Assembly: GCA_025964555.1 (NCBI GenBank)
Contig: JAOPYQ010000013.1
Span: 78,771 to 111,931, forward strand
Origin: Thermoleophilia bacterium
GTDB lineage: Bacteria; Actinomycetota; Thermoleophilia; Gaiellales; SKUG01
Length of the DNA stretch: 33,161 nt
Reading direction: 5' to 3'
A program made the position numbers and the translations under genes. Within the stretch, counting starts at the first letter, position 1, and each line of letters starts with the position of its first letter. A model generated the notes under the pieces. That model was given only the letters and a program-made list of their open reading frames with translations, searched no databases and had not been told where the DNA came from. Positions 1 to 6,856 of this stretch are shown in pieces.

Positions 1-12
1 GACGCTGGTCGC

Positions 13-897
13 ATGACCGTCGGCGCACCCCCCAGCCCGCCCGGCCGCCGCTCCTCCGCGCGGGCACTCGCACGCCTGCGCCGATCCAGCGCCCCCGATC
101 GTGGATCCGCACGTCCGCGTGAACGCGCCGACGTCGCCACCGTCGTCGAGCACCTGAGCGAGCTGCGCACGCGCGTGTTCATCGTCATGGGCTGGCTCGT
201 CGCTGCGTTCGCCGCCTGCTACTGGCGCCGCGACGAGCTCTTCTCGATCCTCGATCGTCCGCTCGACGATCGCTGGCCGCTGCAGACGCTCGGGGTCACC
301 GAGCCGTTCTTCACGTCGCTGTCGGTCGCGGCGCAGGCAGCGCTCGTGCTCACCACGCCGGTGATCGCGTGGAACGCGTGGCGCTTCGTGCGCCCCGCCG
401 TCGCTCCCGAGGCGCGCCGCACGATCCGCGCGCTGCTCATCGCCGCGCCGCTGCTGTTCACCGCCGGCGTCGCGTTCGCGTACTTCCTGATCCTCGCCCC
501 GGCAGTGCAGTTCCTGCTCGGCATCGGTCCCGATTCGATCGACGTCGTGGTGCGCGCGAACGACTACTACCACTTCGTCACCACCACCCTGCTCGCGGTC
601 GGCGCGGCGTTCTGCTTCCCGCTCGTGCTGCTCGGCCTCGCGCGCGTGGGCATCCTCACCGCCGACCGGCTGCGCTCGAGCCGCCGCATCGCCTACGTGC
701 TCATGGTCGTGCTCGCCGCGCTGCTGCCGACCGCCGATCCGGTCTCGCTCGCGATCGAGATCCTGCCGCTCGTCGCGCTGTACGAGCTGTCGATCCTCGG
801 CGTGCGCATGCAGGAGCGCATCGTCGAGCGCGCGGCCGCCGCCGCGGAGGCCGATGCCGCCGCCGCAACCACCGAGCCCACCGGGGCCGCATCGTGA
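13..897 (+). CDS. tatC: Sec-independent protein translocase subunit TatC
   Basis: TatC is the multi-spanning receptor of the twin-arginine translocase. It binds the RR signal peptide of folded precursors at the cytoplasmic membrane and recruits TatA. The family signature HLSELRTR is at residues 47-54, just before the first membrane helix, and TEPFF with the following hydrophobic stretch matches the conserved Glu loop. About six hydrophobic segments lie between residues 55 and 262. The C-terminus is an Ala-rich cytoplasmic tail. The first 45 residues are a basic, Pro/Ser/Arg-rich extension that is not usual for the family. The frame is open to the left window edge, so the true start could lie upstream; the ATG at 13 has no visible ribosome binding site. 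The stop overlaps the GTG of the next gene. Confidence 0.93.
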   Translation: MTVGAPPSPPGRRSSARALARLRRSSAPDRGSARPRERADVATVVEHLSELRTRVFIVMGWLVAAFAACYWRRDELFSILDRPLDDRWPLQTLGVTEPFFTSLSVAAQAALVLTTPVIAWNAWRFVRPAVAPEARRTIRALLIAAPLLFTAGVAFAYFLILAPAVQFLLGIGPDSIDVVVRANDYYHFVTTTLLAVGAAFCFPLVLLGLARVGILTADRLRSSRRIAYVLMVVLAALLPTADPVSLAIEILPLVALYELSILGVRMQERIVERAAAAAEADAAAATTEPTGAAS

Positions 898-2231
898 GCG
901 ACGGCCTGCTGCGCTGGTGGGCGCCGCACGCGCTGCCGGTGACCGCGCCGCCCGCCCGCGACGTGCTCGTGACCGTCGATCCCGCGAGCGGCAGGATCGT
1001 CGAACTCCAGGCGAAGGTCTCGCGTGAACGCGCGATCGAGCTGGGCGCCGAGCTCCACGACGAGTGCGCGATCGCGCCCGGGTTCGTCGACACGCACGCG
1101 CACCTGGAATACGCCGCCTACGACGCGCTCGTGGACGGGCTCACCTTCACGCAGTGGATCGGCGACCACATCCACCGCAAGCGTCGCCTTGCGCCCGAGC
1201 ACATGCGTGCGAGCGCGGAGCTCGGCGCGCTGCAGGCGCTGCATGCCGGCATCACCACCGTCGGCGACGCGAGCTTCTCCGGCGACGCGGCCCACGCGAT
1301 GCACGCCGCGGGACTGCGTGGGCGCGTGTACCTCGAGGTGTTCGGCTCGGGTGAGGACGACCAGGCTGCCGCCACCGTGGATGCGGCGCTCAGGCAGCTC
1401 GACGGCCTCCCGTCGAGCGACCTGCTCGAGCACGGCCTGTCCCCGCATGCGCCCTACACGGTCGGCGAGCCGCTCTATCGGCGCGTCGCATCGACCGGGC
1501 TGCCGTGGATGACGCACCTGCTCGAGAGCCGCGACGAGCTCGCGTTCCTCGAGGGCCGCGGCGAGCTGTTCGACTCGCTCACGCGCGCGGGCATCGAGCC
1601 ACCGCAGTGGATGCAGGCGCCGATCGACGCGCTCGCGGACGTGCTCGGGCCGGAGGTCGTCGCCGTCCACCTGACCCAGGCCACGCCTGCACAGCTGGAA
1701 GTGCTCGCCGACACGGGCACCGCGCTCGCACACTGCCCGCGCTCCAACGCACGCCTCGGATGCGGTCGCCTTGACCTGGAGCTCGTCGATCGCGCCGGCA
1801 TCATGGTCGGGCTCGGCACGGATTCCCCGGCGAGCTCGGGACCGCTCGATCCGTTCGCAGAGCTGCGCTGTGCGCTGGAGGTGCATCGCGCCACGAGCGG
1901 CGATGCGACGTGGCCGAGCCTCGCGCGCCTGCTGCGCATGGCGACCCTCGATGCAGCTCGTGCGCTCGGGTATTCCGACCTCGGCAGCATCGACGTGGAC
2001 AGCCACGCCGACCTGGTCGCCGTACACGTGGGAACATGCGACGACCCGCTCGCCGCATACGTGCTCGGTGCCACCCCCGCGAGCGTGCAGGCGGTGCTCG
2101 TGGCCGGCAGGGACATGGGGGTGCGTGATAGAACTCGCCTCGAGCAGGCGCAGGCACGCGCACGAGACGCACGCACCCTGCTCGCGTTGCCGGTCCGTCG
2201 CGAGGGACGCGCTGCCGGCACGCACGCGTAG
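894..2231 (+). CDS. Amidohydrolase-superfamily deaminase/hydrolase
   Basis: This is a 445-residue metal-dependent hydrolase of the cytosine-deaminase/chlorohydrolase branch. Likely metal ligands can be read off: DTHAHLE (His68, His70), THLLES (His208), AVHLTQ (His259) and GTDSPAS (Asp310). SPHAPYT (184-189) and CPRSN (281-285) are typical of the same branch. The run of SPHAPYT, THxLES and CPxSN motifs resembles aminodeoxyfutalosine deaminases of the alternative menaquinone route, but the substrate cannot be fixed from sequence. The GTG start at 894 overlaps the tatC TGA (GTGA), indicating translational coupling. The reading frame continues upstream inside tatC, but that part is a shadow. A ribosome binding site for the next gene begins at the stop codon. 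Confidence 0.85.
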   Translation: MSDGLLRWWAPHALPVTAPPARDVLVTVDPASGRIVELQAKVSRERAIELGAELHDECAIAPGFVDTHAHLEYAAYDALVDGLTFTQWIGDHIHRKRRLAPEHMRASAELGALQALHAGITTVGDASFSGDAAHAMHAAGLRGRVYLEVFGSGEDDQAAATVDAALRQLDGLPSSDLLEHGLSPHAPYTVGEPLYRRVASTGLPWMTHLLESRDELAFLEGRGELFDSLTRAGIEPPQWMQAPIDALADVLGPEVVAVHLTQATPAQLEVLADTGTALAHCPRSNARLGCGRLDLELVDRAGIMVGLGTDSPASSGPLDPFAELRCALEVHRATSGDATWPSLARLLRMATLDAARALGYSDLGSIDVDSHADLVAVHVGTCDDPLAAYVLGATPASVQAVLVAGRDMGVRDRTRLEQAQARARDARTLLALPVRREGRAAGTHA

Positions 2232-2246
2232 GAGGGTCGAGTCGCC

Positions 2247-2942
2247 ATGCAGCAAAATTCACTGTTCGTGAAGATCGTCATCTGGAGCATGGTGTTCCTG
2301 ATGAGCGTCGGGTTCATCGCCCTGGTGATCGCCCCGTTCGTGGGCAGCACCAACCTCTTCGGCGGCGATGCACGCTCCGCGACCGAGGAGCAGCTCGACG
2401 AGGCGAAGGCCGACATCAAGCAGGACAAGTGCGCGGACGAGCAGGCGAAGTACACCGACGCGGCGCTCAAGCGGTGCAAGGAAGCGCTGCAGACGGTCGC
2501 GTCCGCGTACACGACGCTCGCGCAGCCCGAGGAAGGCGCGACCGAGCTGCCGCGCGACGGCCAGCGCAACATCGATCGCGCCGGCGATGCGTTCCGACGC
2601 CTGTATGAGATCGACAAGGCCGACGATGAGAACGCGGCGCTCTACGCGGGCTTCCTGCGCGACAGCGGCAAGTCCCAGCAGGCACTCGACCTATGGACGC
2701 AGCTGGTCAAGGAGCACCCCGACGACGAGGACTACCTGCTCCAGCAGGCGGGTGCCTACACGCAGACGCAGCAGCTCGACAAGGCCATTGCCACGCTGCG
2801 CCTGTACGTGAAGAAGTTCCCGGACTCGGGCCAGATCGAGTCCATCAAGGAGCAGATCAAGTCGCTGCAGGACCAGCAGGAGCAGCAGGCGGCGGGTGCC
2901 GGCGCTGGTGCAGCCGGTGGCGCGCCGATCTCGATCGGCTGA
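2247..2942 (+). CDS. Membrane-anchored TPR-repeat protein
   Basis: This 231-residue protein has one N-terminal membrane helix (residues about 7-31) and no clear cleavage site. A charged helical region follows, then about two tetratricopeptide-like repeats at residues 105-200 (motifs YAGFLRDSGKSQQALDLW and AYTQTQQLDKAIATLRLYV). It ends in a Gln-rich then Ala/Gly-rich tail. TPR domains are protein-docking surfaces, so a scaffold role at the membrane is likely, but the partner is unknown. A strong ribosome binding site (GGAGGG) precedes the ATG by about ten bases. Cys residues near 53 and 67 lie in the extracytoplasmic linker if the N-terminus is inside. It is 15 bases downstream of the amidohydrolase and probably cotranscribed with it. 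Confidence 0.8.
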   Translation: MQQNSLFVKIVIWSMVFLMSVGFIALVIAPFVGSTNLFGGDARSATEEQLDEAKADIKQDKCADEQAKYTDAALKRCKEALQTVASAYTTLAQPEEGATELPRDGQRNIDRAGDAFRRLYEIDKADDENAALYAGFLRDSGKSQQALDLWTQLVKEHPDDEDYLLQQAGAYTQTQQLDKAIATLRLYVKKFPDSGQIESIKEQIKSLQDQQEQQAAGAGAGAAGGAPISIG

Positions 2943-3006
2943 GTCGACGTAGACCGGGCGCATCGTCTAGTGTGCGCCGCAGTTCGGGGATCCACAGGGA
3001 GCTGAA

Positions 3007-3369
3007 ATGAACTTTGCCGTGAATACAGAAGTCGTCGAAGACGGCATCGCCGTCATCGACCTCAAGGGCGAGGTCGACCTGTACACGGCGCCCGAGTTCA
3101 AGCAGCACCTGCTCGGCCAGGTCGAGAACGGCGTCCTGAAGGTCATCGTCGACTTCACCGACACGACGTTCATCGACTCGACCACGCTCGGCGTGCTCGT
3201 GGGTGGCGTCAAGCGCCTGCGCCCGGTCGGTGGCCAGCTGCTGCTCGTGTGCAGCGATCGCAACATCATCAAGATCTTCGAGATCACCGGCCTGCACCGC
3301 GTGTTCGAGATCCACGGCACCCGCGACGAGGCCCTCGAGGCCGCTCGCGCCGCCGCGCCTGCCGGCTGA
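3007..3369 (+). CDS. STAS-domain anti-sigma factor antagonist (SpoIIAA/RsbV type)
   Basis: A 120-residue single STAS domain, the normal size for the family. Anti-sigma factor antagonists bind a kinase/anti-sigma factor to free an alternative sigma factor, and are switched off by phosphorylation of a Ser after the conserved Asp. Here the motif is FIDSTTLGVL, with Ser58 exactly where SpoIIAA carries its phosphoserine; the usual DSSGLG is changed to DSTTLG. LKGEVDLYTAP (19-29) is the standard first half of the fold. AGGGAG lies 5 to 6 bases before the ATG. No HATPase anti-sigma kinase or sigma factor gene is nearby, so its partners are encoded elsewhere. Confidence 0.92.
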   Translation: MNFAVNTEVVEDGIAVIDLKGEVDLYTAPEFKQHLLGQVENGVLKVIVDFTDTTFIDSTTLGVLVGGVKRLRPVGGQLLLVCSDRNIIKIFEITGLHRVFEIHGTRDEALEAARAAAPAG

Positions 3370-3387
3370 CGAAGCGACGAAGCGAGA

Positions 3388-3414
3388 GTCATGACGAGCT
3401 TGCTCGTCGATGAC
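3388..3414 (+). terminator. Possible hairpin after the STAS gene
   Basis: GACGAGC at 3393-3399 pairs with GCTCGTC at 3402-3408. GTCAT at 3388-3392 pairs with ATGAC at 3410-3414, with one bulged G. The stem starts 18 bases after the STAS stop codon. There is no T-tract, so a terminator role is only a guess. The stretch from here to the J-domain gene (3415-3566) shows no convincing gene. Confidence 0.3.
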
Positions 3415-3566
3415 CGAGCGAGGAGCCTCGCGGGCGATCCACAGGATCGACCACTCCAGCCGCTGCACGGACCCGGTGACCCTGGCTGCCCAGACCGGCT
3501 GACCGCAGGCGGCCACACCCTCGACAACGCTCGTCGCGGCGGCGCTCGATCGTCGACATCCGGGTG

Positions 3567-4376
3567 ATGGCAGCTTCGGACACCCGCACCCACTACGACG
3601 TGCTCGGCATCTCACGAGATGCGGACGCCGCGGCGGTGCGCACGGCGTGGAAGCTGCACGTGCAGGCGTGGCATCCGGATCGGTTCACCGGCCCGATGCG
3701 CGACGAGGCCGAGCGCCAGGCGTCGCGCATCAACGAGGCGTACACCGTGCTTCGCGATGGCGGACGGCGTGCTGCGTACGACTGCCGGATCGCGGCGGAC
3801 GACGCCGACGCGCGTCGCGATCGCCAGCCGCGGATGAGCCACAAGGTCCGCCCCGCGGCGTCGCGTGCCGCAGCCGCCCCCGTCGGATCGCCGATGGCGC
3901 TTCCCGAGCCCGCGACGCTGGGCGAGCAGGTCGCCTCGATGAGCCGCGATGCGTTCTCGATCGTGCGCCGCCACCCGCGTGTGTTCGCGGTCGCGGCAAC
4001 GGTGTGGGTCGTCGTGTTCGGCGGCAGCCTGATCATGCATGCGGTGTCGGGCCCGACGCTGCCCGCCTCGGCGCAGGCGAGCGCACTGCGATCCGCCCCC
4101 GCGGTGGTCGACACGGCGCAGGCAGAGGACCTCGAGGACCTCGCCACCCAGGCGCGCGAGGAAGCCGCGGAAGCCGATGCCGCGATGGCGCAGCTCATGC
4201 GCGAGGACGCCGCGATCGCAGCAGCCGACGCGAAGGCGATGGCTCGCGAGCGCGCGCTGGCTGCGCGAGCCGCCACGAAGGCGAAGCGCGCTGGCACAGC
4301 ACGCAGCGGCGCGCCTGCGCCGGCCGCGCCGCGACGCGGACGCATCGTGCGCGTGATGCCCACGATCGCCCGGTAA
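3567..4376 (+). CDS. Membrane protein with N-terminal J domain
   Basis: Residues 8-66 form a J domain, the DnaJ module that stimulates DnaK ATPase. It has YDVLGI, the diagnostic HPD triad at 36-38, and the closing helix AYTVLRDGGRRAAYD. There is no Gly/Phe region and no zinc finger, so this is a J-domain-only protein rather than DnaJ itself. A linker leads to one hydrophobic segment (about 135-158). A long Ala/Glu/Arg-rich helical stretch (about 185-250, probably coiled coil) follows, then a basic Pro/Ala tail. A tail-side role in the periplasm or wall is possible if the J domain is cytoplasmic. GTG at 3564 directly precedes the chosen ATG in frame and is an equally possible start; neither has a clear ribosome binding site. 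Confidence 0.85.
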   Translation: MAASDTRTHYDVLGISRDADAAAVRTAWKLHVQAWHPDRFTGPMRDEAERQASRINEAYTVLRDGGRRAAYDCRIAADDADARRDRQPRMSHKVRPAASRAAAAPVGSPMALPEPATLGEQVASMSRDAFSIVRRHPRVFAVAATVWVVVFGGSLIMHAVSGPTLPASAQASALRSAPAVVDTAQAEDLEDLATQAREEAAEADAAMAQLMREDAAIAAADAKAMARERALAARAATKAKRAGTARSGAPAPAAPRRGRIVRVMPTIAR

Positions 4377-4424
4377 TACGGCACTCGGCTCACTAATTCG
4401 CCCCGAATGCCGAGGAGCGAAGGG

Positions 4425-5795
4425 ATGGACTTCTCTTCGGTCACCACCCTGCTCGCCACCTCGCGCGGGCTCGCGACTGCCCGCTGGCGACAGCTGGCAA
4501 CGGCGATCGGCCTCACGGCCGTGCTCGGCGCGGTGCTGTGGTTCCTGCTCATCAAGGTTGCCGGCGGCATCGGCGGCGACGCGACGAGCGGCGGCGGCAT
4601 GCCGTCCAAGGGCAGCCTCTTCATGAGCATCACGATCGCGTGGGCGATCCTGGTGTCCGCGTTCGTGGTGCCGATGGCGGCATCGACCGCTGCCATCGCC
4701 GACGACGGCGACGACTCCCCGCTCGGCTGGACCGGCGGCGCACTTCGGTCGCTGCCGTGGATGTGGCTGTGCCTGGCGATCCCGACCCTGCCACTGCTGC
4801 TCATCGGCTTGTGGGCGGTCAACGACCTGCTGAGTGCCTTCTCCACTGCACTGGCCGGCGTCGCGCCGGAATCTGAAGCGGCGAGCTCCCTGGCGTCGCC
4901 GATGTCGTTCAAGGTCGCGGACTTCCTGTTCGGCTCGGCGCCAGCGCGATGGATCGTGTTCTCGACCGTCCTCGGGCTCTGGTTCATGTGGTCGGCCACG
5001 CGCGCGACCGGCCAGGACGAGCGCGCCATGCCGCACGCACCGTGGCGCCTGTTTGGTCGCAATCCGCTCATCGTCGCGGCGCTCGCCGGGATCTCGGCGG
5101 TCGCGCTCGGTCCCCTGCTGAGCAAGGCACTGTCCTCGCTCGGCGGCGGCTTGGAGTCGGTCGCCGGTGGCGCGGCGGAGGGTGGCGGCGACGGCGCGAG
5201 CACCATGGCGGTGCTCATCGTCGGGATGGTCATCTCCGCGTTCATCGGCGTCGTCGCGATCCCGTGGATCGCACTGTTCAGCGACCACGACGGCCTGGTC
5301 GCCCGACCCGACCGCGCGGTCGATCCGGATCCGGCGACGGGCGTCGATCCGGGCCTCGATGCGGCGACGCACGCCGCATATGCGAGTGCCCACGTCGCCG
5401 AGCCCGTGCAGCAGGCGCCCGCTCCCGTATACGCCACCACCGGCGTGCCAGCTGCAGTCCATCAGGTGATCGACCAGCACCACGTCGCAGGATCCGGCGC
5501 TCCCGCCGGGTCGTGGTGGTACCTGCAGGCAGGCGCACACGTCACCGTGCAGGTGGCCTCGGGCCACGACACCACGTCCGTGTCGCCCGTCGTCTCCGAC
5601 GCAGCGGGCGGCTGGCTCGGCATGCACGCCAACGGCCAGCCCGGCGCGGCGACCGTCGCCATCCCCGCGATCGGCTGGTACCTGCTCGGCGCGTGGAATG
5701 CCGGACCCCAGGATGCGCAGGTGATGATGCGCTTCACGCTGCCCATGGATGCACAGCCTGCGCCGGTCGACGCTGCCCAGCAGGCCGCGGGCTGA
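4425..5795 (+). CDS. Six-helix membrane protein with outer beta-rich domain, function unknown
   Basis: This 456-residue protein is not one I can name. Six hydrophobic segments lie at about residues 26-45, 60-85, 103-130, 166-185, 205-225 and 260-285. A Pro/Ala-rich linker (about 300-345) and a 110-residue beta-rich C-terminal domain follow, rich in Trp, Tyr, Val and Gly (for example GSWWYLQAGAHVTVQ and IGWYLLGAWNAG). The loop after the first helix is Gly-rich. I chose the ATG at 4425 over the in-frame ATG at 4407 because GAGGAG sits about 7 bases before it. It closes a same-strand run with the J-domain gene, 48 bases downstream of it. Confidence 0.75.
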   Translation: MDFSSVTTLLATSRGLATARWRQLATAIGLTAVLGAVLWFLLIKVAGGIGGDATSGGGMPSKGSLFMSITIAWAILVSAFVVPMAASTAAIADDGDDSPLGWTGGALRSLPWMWLCLAIPTLPLLLIGLWAVNDLLSAFSTALAGVAPESEAASSLASPMSFKVADFLFGSAPARWIVFSTVLGLWFMWSATRATGQDERAMPHAPWRLFGRNPLIVAALAGISAVALGPLLSKALSSLGGGLESVAGGAAEGGGDGASTMAVLIVGMVISAFIGVVAIPWIALFSDHDGLVARPDRAVDPDPATGVDPGLDAATHAAYASAHVAEPVQQAPAPVYATTGVPAAVHQVIDQHHVAGSGAPAGSWWYLQAGAHVTVQVASGHDTTSVSPVVSDAAGGWLGMHANGQPGAATVAIPAIGWYLLGAWNAGPQDAQVMMRFTLPMDAQPAPVDAAQQAAG

Positions 5796-5837
5796 TCTCG
5801 TCCGCTCGAGGGGGTCGCGCACGGCGCGACGCGCTGG

Positions 5838-5853
5838 TACACTTTTGCTGTAC
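5838..5853 (+). promoter_or_regulatory. Candidate -10 box and small dyad before tRNA-Lys
   Basis: TACACT at 5838-5843 resembles a sigma-70-type -10 hexamer and lies about 55 bases before the tRNA. No convincing -35 is seen. An inverted repeat GTACA/TGTAC (5837-5841 and 5849-5853) overlaps it. The same TACACT hexamer occurs before the UDP-sugar dehydrogenase at 31921. Confidence 0.35.
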
Positions 5854-5897
5854 ACCGCTGTGAGCGTCCCTCTCGAGGGGCGCCTGCCATTACGCCC

Positions 5898-5970
5898 GGG
5901 CCGTTAGCTCAGCTGGTAGAGCAGGTGACTCTTAATCACAAGGTCGATGGTTCGACCCCATCACGGCCCA
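5898..5970 (+). tRNA. tRNA-Lys (anticodon CTT)
   Basis: The full cloverleaf can be drawn. Acceptor GGGCCGT (5898-5904) pairs with ACGGCCC (5963-5969). The D stem is GCTC/GAGC. The anticodon loop is CTCTTAA with anticodon CTT at 5931-5933. The T arm is GATGG-TTCGACC-CCATC. A at 5970 is the discriminator base. It is followed by CCT, so the CCA end is not fully encoded. The outermost anticodon-stem pair is G5924 opposite A5940, a mismatch. It reads the AAG codon that predominates for Lys in this GC-rich DNA. Confidence 0.96.
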
Positions 5971-5976
5971 CCTTCG

Positions 5977-6004
5977 GGAAACCCTCGCTTCGGCGGGGGT
6001 TTCC
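5977..6004 (+). terminator. Terminator hairpin after tRNA-Lys
   Basis: A 12-pair stem (5977-5988 with 5993-6004, one G-T pair) is capped by a very stable TTCG tetraloop closed by C-G. It lies seven bases after the tRNA and just past the stop of the convergent methyltransferase gene, so it can serve both transcripts. Confidence 0.85.
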
Positions 6005-6009
6005 TGTCT

Positions 6010-6792
6010 TCACACCCGCGTTGCCGTGATGAGCAACGTCTCGTACGACATGGTGAACGAGCCCCCGGCGGAGTCGATCGCGGAGCCGAGGCCGTCCATC
6101 AGCTCGTCGACCTGGTCGGCGTCGAGCAGGTCGTGACCGCCGAAGGTCGGGACGACCTCGAGCCACTGCTCGCGCGTGTAGGTCTGCTCCCACGGATACC
6201 GCCGCACCCGCGGCGTGTCGAAGGCACCAGCGTCGGTGAGTCCGCGGGCCGTGCGATTGAGGATGCGCATGTGCCAGTCGCCGCCGTGCCGCGCAAACGG
6301 TGAACCCTGCGCGATTCGCCCGTACGCGGCGTTGAACGCCTCTGCGAGCGGCTGCGGGGGATGGTGGACGTTCCAGAACGCGGCGAACACGCCGCGCGGG
6401 CGCAGTGCCTCGGCGGCTCGCAGCGCCCCGACGGGGGGATCGATCCAGTGCCAGGTCGTGCCGGAGGCCAGCAGGTCGAAGTCGCGACCTGCCCGCTCCC
6501 ACTCCTCGAACCGCGCGACGTCCACGTCGAACCCCTGCCGCCGAACGAAGTCAGCCATGCGCGCATCCGGCTCGACCCCGGTCACGCGGCACTGCGCATC
6601 GCGGAACAGCCGCGCGGCGATGCCGGTGCCGCACCCGACGTCGAGCACGTCATGCCCGGGAACGTCCGCGAGGATCGCGTCCACCATCGGCGCCGGATAC
6701 GAGGGGCGAACCCGGTCGTAGCGTTCGGGGTCGGCGCCGAACGATTCGGCCATAGTCCGTGCGTCGTGTGGCTTCCGCTCCTGGCCTCGCAC
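6010..6792 (-). CDS. Class I SAM-dependent methyltransferase
   Basis: 260 residues with the SAM-binding motif I VLDVGCGTG (49-57), the acidic motif II VTGVEPD (70-76) and LLASGTTWHWID in the motif IV position. This is the UbiE/type-11 methyltransferase layout. The substrate cannot be read from sequence. N-terminal FGADPERYDRVRPSYP is typical of small-molecule methyltransferases of this group. I use the GTG at 6792 because GGGAG lies five bases before it; an in-frame ATG at 6753 (MAESFG) also fits the domain start. CCGGAGATCC at 6812-6821 lies about 20 bases upstream of the start and resembles the sites found at 19677-19780. Confidence 0.86.
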   Translation of the reverse strand: MRGQERKPHDARTMAESFGADPERYDRVRPSYPAPMVDAILADVPGHDVLDVGCGTGIAARLFRDAQCRVTGVEPDARMADFVRRQGFDVDVARFEEWERAGRDFDLLASGTTWHWIDPPVGALRAAEALRPRGVFAAFWNVHHPPQPLAEAFNAAYGRIAQGSPFARHGGDWHMRILNRTARGLTDAGAFDTPRVRRYPWEQTYTREQWLEVVPTFGGHDLLDADQVDELMDGLGSAIDSAGGSFTMSYETLLITATRV

Positions 6793-6856
6793 TGCAGCTC
6801 CCTTGCGCGTCCCGGAGATCCTACCGACGGTGAAGCCGTTCCCATGAGGGTCGTAC

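Noticed and set aside
3391-3567. 58-codon ORF after the STAS gene, considered as a remnant of an anti-sigma kinase
   Set aside because: None of the HATPase N or G box motifs is present in any frame, and its start lies within a hairpin.
3612-5855. Very long minus-strand open frame (747 codons)
   Set aside because: It lies opposite two well-supported genes; its composition (Arg/His/Gly/Asp runs) is that of a GC-rich antisense frame with no domains.
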